A stretch of DNA of 6,206 nt from an uncultured Sediminibacterium sp. (GTDB lineage: Bacteria; Bacteroidota; Bacteroidia; Chitinophagales; Chitinophagaceae): positions 1-6,206 of the forward strand of contig CALEST010000263.1 in assembly GCA_937907555.1 (NCBI GenBank), given 5' to 3'. The notes under the pieces were generated by a model. The model was given only the letters and a program-made list of their open reading frames with translations, made no database searches and was not told the DNA's origin. Shown in pieces: positions 1-6,206 of this stretch. Each line of letters starts with the position of its first letter. The stretch's first letter is position 1. Both the position numbers and the translations under genes were made by a program.

Positions 1-840
1 ATAATAAGTTACTGTAAAGCCCCAGTTCTCAACAATACTTCCAGAATAACTTATAAAAACAGGCTGGTTATCAATCAACAATGTCTTTGATTTATCGTAA
101 GTATTATTCACTTTTATCTGCACAAGATTGCCTTTCACCTCATAGGAACAATCAATTTCTTTTCTTTCTGCTTCAGATAATTGATAACTATAGGGAATCG
201 TTTCCTGTAATGTTCCAACAGAAGTTTTGATTTGTAAAGCACCATTCTTTAAAGAGAGACCATTGGTTCCCTCATAAAACAAAATGATCTTTGATGGATC
301 ACCTCCAGGATGTACAATAATATCATATTTCAGTACCCCATTATTGGTGTAATATCGGATATCAATATTGGGGTACATATTTTTATAAGTTACCGATTGA
401 AAAGTCTTTACATCGGTTGCCCATTTAGCAGGATCATTCCCTATAAAATAATTGCTGATACCAGCTACAGGTTTTTCCTTCACAATCTGCGGATTGGGAT
501 TGGCATTCAGAAATCTTACATCATAAGCATGAGAGCGCAATACCAGTTCATTGGTACCTGCTTGAAATTTAGGAGCTACTTCCGATTTAACAGATGGTTC
601 GCCGTTTACAGAATGAGCATGCCTGGATCCCGCAATAGCTGCATAATCGTCCACATTGTGTTGTAAAACCCGATAACCGTTTTTGGTTAGTGCAAATGCA
701 CTGGCAGACAATTCACTTTTAAACTGAATAAAGGATTCCCATTGTCCCTTGTTTTCTACAAAATCCAGGTATCCCTGTGCATGAACACGAATAAAACCTA
801 TGCAGAAAATCAATATCAGGCTGATGTATTTCAATTTCAC
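1..840 (-). CDS. Secreted DUF7948-type protein, N-terminal part (likely type IX secretion substrate), 3' end outside window
   Basis: I read 280 codons from a GTG at 840-838 to the left edge with no stop. Residues 1-21 form a Sec signal peptide: KLK, then the hydrophobic run YISLILIFCIGFI, ending VHA|QG. The mature protein opens with ENKGQW (29-34), followed by NYFIGNDPAKWATDV (130-144), VTYKNMYPNIDIRYY (150-164) and YDIIVHPGGDPSKI (172-185). These are hallmarks of the DUF7948 domain that begins many large exported Bacteroidota proteins, often followed by SBBP/beta-propeller or PKD repeats and a C-terminal type IX sorting domain. Those later parts would lie beyond the edge and are not seen. 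GTG is chosen because recG's in-frame TAA lies 9 nt upstream, no ATG occurs before residue 155, and the signal peptide begins here; the TTG two codons later is the only close alternative. The gene probably shares recG's transcript. The molecular function is unknown; a cell-surface or extracellular location is inferred. Confidence 0.85.
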   Translation of the reverse strand, partial: MKLKYISLILIFCIGFIRVHAQGYLDFVENKGQWESFIQFKSELSASAFALTKNGYRVLQHNVDDYAAIAGSRHAHSVNGEPSVKSEVAPKFQAGTNELVLRSHAYDVRFLNANPNPQIVKEKPVAGISNYFIGNDPAKWATDVKTFQSVTYKNMYPNIDIRYYTNNGVLKYDIIVHPGGDPSKIILFYEGTNGLSLKNGALQIKTSVGTLQETIPYSYQLSEAERKEIDCSYEVKGNLVQIKVNNTYDKSKTLLIDNQPVFISYSGSIVENWGFTVTYY

Positions 841-849
841 AGTTTTAAG

Positions 850-2961
850 TTACGCAATTTTGCTCCAACCCACTTTGGTATGCTTTTGCGTAAGGTAGTT
901 TTTTAACAAAGCATTCTCAGGTTGTTCCAAATGCAAATCCCGTTCCACAATTTGTTCAGCTTTTTGCTGAGCCAGTTGCAACAACCCTTTATCGTTAACA
1001 ATACTGGCCAACTTAAAGTTCAGTGCCCCACTCTGACGGGTTCCTTCAATATCGCCAGGGCCCCTCATTTCCAGGTCTTTTTCAGCAACTTTAAATCCGT
1101 CATTGGTGGCACACATTATATTGATACGTTCACGGGCTTCTTTGCTGGCTTTACTACCCGTTAATAAAATGCAAAAACTTTTTTCACTCCCCCTTCCTAC
1201 TCTTCCCCTTAACTGATGCAACTGAGACAATCCAAATTTTTCGGCACTTTCAATCACCATTACAGAAGCATTGGGCACATTCACCCCCACTTCAATAACG
1301 GTTGTGCTAACCATGATCTGGGTATCGCCTGTAACAAATCGTTTCATATTGATTTCCTTCTGTTCAGGTGGCTGTTTACCATGAACCATACTTATCCTAT
1401 ACCTCGGCTCAGGGAAAAAACTTTTCACTTGTTCGTATCCCTGCATTAAGTCTTCGTAACTGAGCTTTTCACTTTCTTCTATCAATGGATAAATAAAATA
1501 TGCCTGTCTTCCTTTTTCAATTTCTTCTTTTACAAATCCCATCACACTTGCGCGGGCCATCTCATTCCTTTGTACGGTAGTAATAGGTATTCTTCCGGGG
1601 GGCAATTCATCCATAATACTATAATCCAGATCCCCATAAGCGGTCATGGCAAGTGTTCGGGGAATAGGGGTTGCCGTCATCACCAGCACATGCGGAGGAA
1701 TCACCGACTTGGTCCAAAGTTTGGCTCGCTGTGCAACACCAAAACGATGCTGCTCATCTACAATCACCAATCCCAAATTTTTAAATTGTACTTTATCTTC
1801 AATAATGGCATGGGTGCCTACTACCAAGTGTATTTCATCATTTAACAAACCTGCCAGAATTCTTTTTCGTTCTGCTGTTTTGGTACTGCCGGTTAGCAAT
1901 GCAACTTCAACGGGCATTTTATTCAACAACTGAGTCAGTCCCTGATAATGCTGTTGTGCAAGAATTTCAGTGGGGGCCATCAGCGCACTCTGATACCCGT
2001 TATCGGCTGCCAGCAACATACTTAAAAGTGCAACCATTGTTTTTCCACTGCCGACGTCTCCCTGTAATAAACGATTCATCTGTCTTCCCCTCGCTGTATC
2101 CTGTCTTATTTCCTTTATCACTCTCTTTTGTGCACCTGTTAATTCAAAGGGCAAATAATGTTCATAGAACTCATTAAAATAAGGACCCACTTTTTCAAAT
2201 ATCACTCCTCTGCTTTGCGCGTTTCGCTGTAAACGAACCAGTTGCAATCGCACTTGTGCAATAAAGAATTCTTCAAATTTCAAACGCTCAAGGGCTTTCT
2301 TATAATGCTGATCCGTGCTGGGGAAATGAATATTAATATAGGATTCATAGCGACCCAGTAATTTGAGTTCCTTTACAATGGATACCGGAATGTTCTCAGA
2401 TAAATCTGCGGGTTTAATCAGTTCCAGCAGTGCGTAGGTCAACTTGGCCAGTTGCCTTCCATTTAAACCCCTGGCCTTTAATTTTTCTGTAGAAGGGTAT
2501 ACAGGCTCCAGGAAAGCTTTGCCCCCTAGTTTTGCAGGCACGAATGATTCAATCTCCGGATGCACCATCTGAGGCTTACCGTTAAAAAAGCCGGTTTTTC
2601 CGAAAACCAGATACTCAGTTCCTATATACAGCGTTTTCTGAATCCATGAAATACCCTGAAACCAGGTAAGTTCAATGGTTCCAGTGGCATCTTTCAACTG
2701 TGCCACGAGTCTTCTGGAACGCTTTTCCCCTATAATATCAAATTGAATCAGCTTCCCGGCTATCTGGATATAATCTGTCTGATAATTGATTTCTGAAATC
2801 GTATTGATCTTTGTTTTATCAATATGTCTGATAGGATAATGCTGCAATAAATCCCCAAAAGTGTAGATCTCCAGCTCTTTTTTGAGCATATCTGCCCTTA
2901 GCGGTCCTACCCCTTTCAGGTATTCAATGGGTGAAGCGAGTATGTTATTGTTCGTAGAAAT
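850..2961 (-). CDS. recG: ATP-dependent DNA helicase RecG (probable non-canonical start)
   Basis: RecG is a superfamily 2 translocase that regresses stalled replication forks and branch-migrates Holliday junctions. Numbering from the first ATG (2889; 679 residues), a wedge/OB-fold region fills roughly residues 30-150. The helicase core follows: motif I GDVGSGKT (277-284), Ia APTEILAQQH (305-314), II DEQH (378-381), III TATPIPRT (405-412), MVHG (501-504), V STTVIEVGVNVPNA (528-541), VI QLRGRVGRG (559-567), and a TRG-type segment with DLEMRGPGDIEGTRQSG (605-621). All motifs look intact. The conserved N-terminal segment IEYLKGVGPLRAD is coded in frame just upstream of that ATG, so the protein must start earlier. 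Between an in-frame TAG (2985-2983) and that segment there is no ATG, GTG or TTG. I place the start at ATT 2961 (703 residues, reading MSTNNNILASPIEYL); ACG 2955 (701 residues) is the main alternative. Either gives a normal family length. Identity is certain; the start is not. Confidence 0.95.
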   Translation of the reverse strand: MSTNNNILASPIEYLKGVGPLRADMLKKELEIYTFGDLLQHYPIRHIDKTKINTISEINYQTDYIQIAGKLIQFDIIGEKRSRRLVAQLKDATGTIELTWFQGISWIQKTLYIGTEYLVFGKTGFFNGKPQMVHPEIESFVPAKLGGKAFLEPVYPSTEKLKARGLNGRQLAKLTYALLELIKPADLSENIPVSIVKELKLLGRYESYINIHFPSTDQHYKKALERLKFEEFFIAQVRLQLVRLQRNAQSRGVIFEKVGPYFNEFYEHYLPFELTGAQKRVIKEIRQDTARGRQMNRLLQGDVGSGKTMVALLSMLLAADNGYQSALMAPTEILAQQHYQGLTQLLNKMPVEVALLTGSTKTAERKRILAGLLNDEIHLVVGTHAIIEDKVQFKNLGLVIVDEQHRFGVAQRAKLWTKSVIPPHVLVMTATPIPRTLAMTAYGDLDYSIMDELPPGRIPITTVQRNEMARASVMGFVKEEIEKGRQAYFIYPLIEESEKLSYEDLMQGYEQVKSFFPEPRYRISMVHGKQPPEQKEINMKRFVTGDTQIMVSTTVIEVGVNVPNASVMVIESAEKFGLSQLHQLRGRVGRGSEKSFCILLTGSKASKEARERINIMCATNDGFKVAEKDLEMRGPGDIEGTRQSGALNFKLASIVNDKGLLQLAQQKAEQIVERDLHLEQPENALLKNYLTQKHTKVGWSKIA

Positions 2962-2979
2962 AAGGTTAAGATATGTTTC
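2947..2979 (+). promoter_or_regulatory. Candidate Bacteroidota-type promoter upstream of trpS
   Basis: ATTG at 2947-2950 stands 21 nt before TATGTTTC (2972-2979). This resembles the Bacteroidota sigma-A pattern of TTG near -33 and TAnnTTTG near -7, with the last base of the -7 box mismatched. It would start transcription about 60 nt before the trpS ATG. It overlaps the 5' end of recG on the other strand. The match is by eye only. Confidence 0.25.
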
Positions 2980-2999
2980 GGGCTACAATTTCCGAATTC

Positions 3000-3021
3000 T
3001 TTTTTGGTCTGCCGCAAAAAA
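3000..3021. repeat. Short inverted repeat in the recG-trpS divergent region
   Basis: TTTTTTG (3000-3006) and CAAAAAA (3015-3021) are exact reverse complements around an 8-nt spacer. The stem is 7 bp, six of them A-T, so a stable RNA hairpin is unlikely. It lies between the two divergent genes, 27 nt before the trpS ATG, where a regulator site or a flexible A/T tract could sit. A functional role is not shown by the sequence. Confidence 0.3.
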
Positions 3022-3035
3022 CCAACCTCAATATT

Positions 3036-3043
3036 TATCTTCG
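3036..3043 (+). promoter_or_regulatory. Candidate -7 box immediately before trpS
   Basis: TATCTTCG matches the Bacteroidota -7 consensus TAnnTTTG except at the seventh base and ends only 5 nt before the trpS ATG at 3049. A start site at the usual distance would leave trpS with almost no leader. No TTG-type -33 element is found at the usual spacing, so this is a weaker call than the position alone suggests. Confidence 0.3.
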
Positions 3044-3048
3044 CGACT

Positions 3049-4059
3049 ATGGAAAAAGAGGTTGTTGTAAGTGGAATCCGACCTACAGGGTTCCTTCACC
3101 TGGGAAATTATTTTGGTGCCATGCGGAATTATGTTCGCATGCAGGACGATTTTAATTGCTATTTTTTTGTAGCCAACTGGCATAGCTTAACTACCCATCC
3201 TGATACCAGGGAGTTAAAAAACAGTGTTTACCGTGTGATTGCTGAAAATATTGCCTGTGGATTAGATCCACAGAAAGTGGCATTTTATGTACAGAGTGAT
3301 ATTCCAGAAATTGCTGAACTTTATCTGTATCTAAATATGCTCTCTTACAAAGGAGAGCTGGAGAAAACAGTTACGTTCAAGGAAAAAGTTAGATTACAAC
3401 CTGAAAATGTAAACGCGGGATTGTTAACCTATCCGGTATTACAAGCAGCAGACATCATTATTCAGCGAGCAGTAAAAGTGCCTGTAGGAAAAGATCAGGA
3501 ACAGCACCTGGAAATGGCCAGAAACTTTGCTGACAGATTCAATTATCGGTATGGTGAAGTGTTCCCGCTTCCGTATGCATTTAATTACGGAGATGAACTT
3601 ATCCGGATCATGGGTCTGGACGGAAACGGAAAAATGAGTAAGAGTGAGAACCAGAATGCTACCATTTACCTTGCCGACGACGACGATTTAATTCGTAAAA
3701 AAATCATGAAAGCGAAAACCGATCAGGGACCGGAAACACCCGATTCAGAGAAACCTGATTATATACAAAATCTGTTTACCATGATGAAGCTGGTGAGCGC
3801 CCCGGATACATTGGCAAAATTTGAAGCTGACTTCAATGCAAGTTCTCAGGGTAATTGCATTATCCGTTATGGGGATATGAAAAAGCAATTGGCGGAAGAC
3901 ATGGTGCAGTTTATAAAACCTATCCGGGAAAAAGCTGCTGATTTACTGGCAAATACGGATGAGTTACACAGAATTATTAAACAGGGTGCAGACAAGGGAA
4001 GAGCCAGGGCTTCAGAAACGCTAACCATGGTTCGGAATGCAGTTGGACTAAATTATTAG
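3049..4059 (+). CDS. trpS: Tryptophan--tRNA ligase (TrpRS)
   Basis: This cytosolic class I aminoacyl-tRNA synthetase activates tryptophan with ATP and charges tRNA-Trp. The product is 336 residues, normal for bacterial TrpRS. The HIGH-type ATP motif appears as RPTGFLHLGNYFGA (11-24). The tryptophan pocket is marked by TYPVLQAADIII, with D135 at the place of the conserved indole-binding aspartate, then VPVGKDQEQHLEMARNFADRFN in two adjoining stretches. The second signature loop is KMSKS (195-199), preceded by GLDGNG. The C-terminal helical domain continues to GLNY. The ATG at 3049 is chosen because conserved sequence (VVVSGIRPTG) begins at residue 5. A TTG 45 nt upstream would add a basic, non-conserved leader and is rejected. 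It is divergent from recG, and the kinase gene follows after 59 nt on the same strand, possibly on the same transcript. All expected catalytic motifs are present. Confidence 0.97.
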   Translation: MEKEVVVSGIRPTGFLHLGNYFGAMRNYVRMQDDFNCYFFVANWHSLTTHPDTRELKNSVYRVIAENIACGLDPQKVAFYVQSDIPEIAELYLYLNMLSYKGELEKTVTFKEKVRLQPENVNAGLLTYPVLQAADIIIQRAVKVPVGKDQEQHLEMARNFADRFNYRYGEVFPLPYAFNYGDELIRIMGLDGNGKMSKSENQNATIYLADDDDLIRKKIMKAKTDQGPETPDSEKPDYIQNLFTMMKLVSAPDTLAKFEADFNASSQGNCIIRYGDMKKQLAEDMVQFIKPIREKAADLLANTDELHRIIKQGADKGRARASETLTMVRNAVGLNY

Positions 4060-4070
4060 GGAGCTTCATT

Positions 4071-4082
4071 TAATTTAAATTA
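4071..4082. repeat. 12-bp AT palindrome between trpS and the kinase gene
   Basis: TAATTTAAATTA is a perfect 12-bp palindrome made only of A and T, beginning 12 nt after the trpS stop and ending 36 nt before the kinase ATG. It has no T-tract after it, so it is not a terminator. It could be an operator or simply AT-rich spacer; nothing else in the sequence distinguishes these. Confidence 0.3.
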
Positions 4083-4118
4083 GTTTACATAAGTTGCACA
4101 CTTTAACAGAACAGTCCA

Positions 4119-4754
4119 ATGGCAAAACCAAAAAAACCTAAACACGTTGCAATAGCAGGTAATATCGGCGCAGGTAAAACTACCCTGACTGAAATGCTTA
4201 GCAAACACTATAGATGGATTCCACAGTTTGAAAATGTAGATACCAATCCATATCTGATGGATTTTTATGAAGACATGCCTCGCTGGAGCTTCAATCTTCA
4301 GATTTATTTTTTAAATAGTCGCTTGAATCAACTACTCGATATTCAACACGGCACTGAAACCGTAATTCAGGATAGAACCATTTATGAGGATGCCAATATT
4401 TTTGCTCCGAATTTGCATGAGATGGGACTGATGAGCAAGAGAGACTTTGATAATTATTATCAGTTTTTCCAGACATTGAAAACCATGGTTCAGCCTCCGG
4501 ATTTATTGATTTATCTAAAGGCATCTGTTCCTACCCTGGTTTCTCAGATTCAGAAAAGAGGTAGGGAATACGAAGAAAATATAAGACTGGACTACCTGAA
4601 GAAATTGAATGAATATTATAACAAATGGATTGATGGTTACAAAGAAGGTCCATTATTGGTAATAGATTGCGATAAAAATAAATTTGCTGAAAACGACGAA
4701 CAATTCGGAGAAATCATCAGCAAAGTGGATGGTATGCTATTTGGTTTGTTTTAG
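4119..4754 (+). CDS. Deoxynucleoside kinase (dCK/dGK/dNK family)
   Basis: It phosphorylates deoxynucleosides at the 5' position with NTP, the first step of deoxynucleotide salvage in the cytosol. At 211 residues it has the usual length of bacterial members. The P-loop GNIGAGKT spans 14-21. FENVDTNPYL (37-46) supplies the conserved acidic residue E38. WSFNLQIYFLNSR (56-68) aligns with WSFTFQ-type sequence of human dCK, placing Q61 at the base-binding Gln97 and R68 at Arg104. DRTIYED (85-91) replaces ERS-x-x-x-D, so D85 is the likely general base, with R86 and D91 at Arg128 and Asp133. The LID motif RGREYE (147-152) is intact. Keeping both R68 and D91 points to dC or purine deoxynucleosides rather than thymidine; this is inference from the human enzyme, and the exact substrate is unknown. 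No Shine-Dalgarno sequence precedes the ATG. It lies 59 nt after trpS and converges on pckA. Confidence 0.92.
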   Translation: MAKPKKPKHVAIAGNIGAGKTTLTEMLSKHYRWIPQFENVDTNPYLMDFYEDMPRWSFNLQIYFLNSRLNQLLDIQHGTETVIQDRTIYEDANIFAPNLHEMGLMSKRDFDNYYQFFQTLKTMVQPPDLLIYLKASVPTLVSQIQKRGREYEENIRLDYLKKLNEYYNKWIDGYKEGPLLVIDCDKNKFAENDEQFGEIISKVDGMLFGLF

Positions 4755-4791
4755 TTAACTACACAACCCCTTTCTGTCTTTAACATCTTAT

Positions 4792-4821
4792 AAATAAAAA
4801 GCCCCGAGTTAAACTCGGGGC
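4792..4821 (-). terminator. Intrinsic terminator of pckA
   Basis: GCCCCGAG (4801-4808) and CTCGGGGC (4814-4821) form a perfect 8-bp, mostly G-C stem around TTAAA. Read on the minus strand the stem is followed by TTTTTATTTAT, the U-rich tail of a Rho-independent terminator, 39 nt after the pckA stop. On the plus strand the stem is followed by ACTTAAGGC with no T-run, so it would not be a standard terminator for the kinase gene. Confidence 0.9.
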
Positions 4822-4860
4822 ACTTAAGGCAAACAATCGAAAAACTTCAGCAATCAATAG

Positions 4861-6206
4861 TTAAACGATTGGGGCAGCCGCCAGAATCTCTGCCGAAACA
4901 CCGGCTGCATATTTTTCAAAATTCTTTACAAATTGCTGGGCAAGATTTTTAGCAGTAGCATCATAAGCGGCTGCATCTTTCCAGGTTGATTTTGGATTTA
5001 ATATTTCACTTGGCACCCCTTCACAACTGGTAGGAATCATCATACCAAAAACAGGATGTTTTTCATATTGTACATTATCTAAACTGCCGTTCAAAGCAGC
5101 TGTAATCATGGCTCTTGTATAGCTAAGTTTCATACGGCTTCCGGTACCATATGATCCACCACTCCATCCGGTATTAATCATCCATACGTTCACCTGATGT
5201 TCCTTCATTTTTGCACCCAGCATTTCTGCATATTTACCCGGATGCAATGGCAGGAAAGGAGCACCAAAACAAGCACTGAAAGTAGATTTAGGTTCTGTAA
5301 CACCTGCTTCTGTTCCGGCTACTTTAGCTGTATATCCGCTGATGAACTGATACATTGCCTGACCCGGACTTAATTTGCTGATAGGAGGTAAAACTCCATA
5401 AGCATCACAGGTTAAAAAGAACAAATTCTTAGGTAACCCTCCAATACTCGGCTCCTGCGCATTCGAAATAAAATGAAGCGGGTAACTTACTCTTGTATTT
5501 TCAGTAATTCCTTTGTAAGCAAAATCAATTTCATTGGTTCCATTAACGAATCCAATGTTTTCTACCAATGCTCCCGGACGGATGGCGCGGAAAATTTCAG
5601 GTTCCTTGTCTTCACTCAGGTCGATGGTTTTAGCATAACATCCACCTTCAAAATTGAACACACTATTATTGGTCCAGCCGTGTTCATCATCCCCAATTAA
5701 TTTTCTGTTGGGATCTGCACTCAAAGTAGTTTTACCAGTACCGCTCAAGCCAAAGAAAACAGCCACGTCTCCTTCCTTACCCATATTGGCGCTACAGTGC
5801 ATGCTTAATACATTTTTCTGTTGGGGTAAGATATAATTCAAAATAGTGAATATGCCTTTTTTCATTTCACCGGTATATCCAGTGCCTCCAATCAAAATGG
5901 TTTTATGCGTAAACGATACAATAGCAAAATTGTGTTGACGCGTACCATCTACAGCAGGATCTGCTTTAAAGCCAGGTGCCTGAATGATATGCCATTCTGG
6001 TTCAAAATTTACCAATTCCGCTTCTGTTGGTCTTAAGAACATATTATAAGCAAACAAGTTGCTCCATGGGTTTTCATTAATCACACGGATGTTCAATCTG
6101 TAGTTAGGATCTGCACAAGCATAAGCATCTCTCACCCAAACTTCTTCCTGATTACCCAGGTAGTCTAATACTTTTGACTTTAACTGATGAAAATATTTTT
6201 CATCAA
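4861..6206 (-). CDS. pckA: Phosphoenolpyruvate carboxykinase (ATP), 5' end outside window
   Basis: PckA converts oxaloacetate and ATP to phosphoenolpyruvate, CO2 and ADP, the entry step of gluconeogenesis; in some anaerobes it runs in the reverse direction. The frame stays open to the right edge, giving 447 visible residues that begin at about residue 100 of the E. coli enzyme (540 residues), so roughly 90-100 are missing, including the RSPKDK region. Visible-fragment numbering: YTGEMKKG with metal/substrate lysines K115-K116; MHCSAN with metal ligand H136; P-loop GLSGTGKTT (152-160, bases 5751-5725); LIGDDEHGW with the DD pair at 172-173; NFEGGCYAKTI; and ENTRVSYP with R238 matching E. coli Arg333. 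The C-terminal INTGWSGG and GSLDN segments are also present. The GTG at 6135 is internal, since conserved sequence (LKSKVLDYLGNQEEVWV) precedes it. The GLSGTGKTT P-loop and kinase-2 form are those of the ATP-type, not the GTP-type, enzyme. It has its own terminator. Confidence 0.97.
   Translation of the reverse strand, partial: DEKYFHQLKSKVLDYLGNQEEVWVRDAYACADPNYRLNIRVINENPWSNLFAYNMFLRPTEAELVNFEPEWHIIQAPGFKADPAVDGTRQHNFAIVSFTHKTILIGGTGYTGEMKKGIFTILNYILPQQKNVLSMHCSANMGKEGDVAVFFGLSGTGKTTLSADPNRKLIGDDEHGWTNNSVFNFEGGCYAKTIDLSEDKEPEIFRAIRPGALVENIGFVNGTNEIDFAYKGITENTRVSYPLHFISNAQEPSIGGLPKNLFFLTCDAYGVLPPISKLSPGQAMYQFISGYTAKVAGTEAGVTEPKSTFSACFGAPFLPLHPGKYAEMLGAKMKEHQVNVWMINTGWSGGSYGTGSRMKLSYTRAMITAALNGSLDNVQYEKHPVFGMMIPTSCEGVPSEILNPKSTWKDAAAYDATAKNLAQQFVKNFEKYAAGVSAEILAAAPIV

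Noticed and set aside
310..666. Plus-strand open frame of 118 codons
   Set aside because: It lies wholly antisense to the secreted DUF7948 protein, whose frame has a signal peptide and family motifs; the antisense product resembles nothing recognisable.
922..2177. Several plus-strand open frames of 77-95 codons
   Set aside because: All are antisense shadows of recG, whose helicase motifs are complete across this stretch.
3004..3048. TTG start at 3004 giving a TrpRS with 15 extra residues
   Set aside because: The added residues are basic and unlike TrpRS N-termini; the conserved sequence begins right after the ATG at 3049, and the extension would cover the promoter-like box.
2882..3155. Plus-strand open frames of 60-62 codons spanning the recG/trpS gap
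   Set aside because: They overlap the coding 5' ends of recG or trpS in the wrong frame and show no conserved sequence.
4291..4524. Minus-strand open frame of 77 codons inside the kinase gene
   Set aside because: It is antisense to the conserved substrate-binding region of the kinase and has no features of its own.
5473..5836. Plus-strand open frames of 60-75 codons
   Set aside because: They are antisense to the catalytic core of pckA.
6133..6135. GTG at 6135 as the start of pckA
   Set aside because: The same frame continues upstream with conserved PEPCK sequence to the window edge, so this is an internal valine codon.
1..6206. Possible mobile element, CRISPR array, tRNA or defence system
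   Set aside because: No transposase, integrase, direct-repeat array, tRNA-like cloverleaf or toxin/defence motif was seen; nearly all of the sequence is explained by five housekeeping-type or secreted-protein genes.

Overview
This window looks like ordinary chromosomal DNA from a member of the Bacteroidota, probably the Chitinophagaceae or a close relative. The pointers are an AT-rich composition, the absence of clear Shine-Dalgarno sequences before the starts, Bacteroidota-style TAnnTTTG-like boxes upstream of genes, and a secreted protein of the DUF7948 type that is typical of type IX secretion substrates in this phylum. The family assignment is an inference from sequence style; no marker here fixes the genus.

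Layout: positions 840-1 (minus) hold the N-terminal 280 residues of a large secreted DUF7948-type protein that runs off the left edge. Positions 2961-850 (minus) hold recG, the branch-migration helicase, whose stop codon lies 9 nt before the GTG start of the secreted protein. A short divergent intergenic region (about 2962-3048) separates recG from trpS (3049-4059, plus), which is followed after 59 nt by a deoxynucleoside kinase of the dCK/dGK/dNK family (4119-4754, plus). The kinase faces pckA, ATP-type phosphoenolpyruvate carboxykinase (6206-4861, minus), whose 5' end lies beyond the right edge. Between the two convergent genes sits a clear intrinsic terminator that works for pckA.

Functionally the genes are mostly housekeeping: DNA repair (RecG), translation (TrpRS), nucleotide salvage (dNK) and gluconeogenesis (PckA). 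They share no evident pathway. I see no mobile element, CRISPR array, RNA gene or defence island, and no stretch longer than about 110 nt without coding sequence.

The most notable signal is at the recG start. The conserved N-terminus (IEYLKGVGPLRADMLKKEL) is coded in frame upstream of the first ATG, but no ATG, GTG or TTG exists between that region and an in-frame TAG. RecG must therefore start at a non-canonical codon (ATT 2961 or ACG 2955 fit best), or be made without its conserved N-terminus, or the sequence contains an error. I did not find an undescribed multi-gene system.
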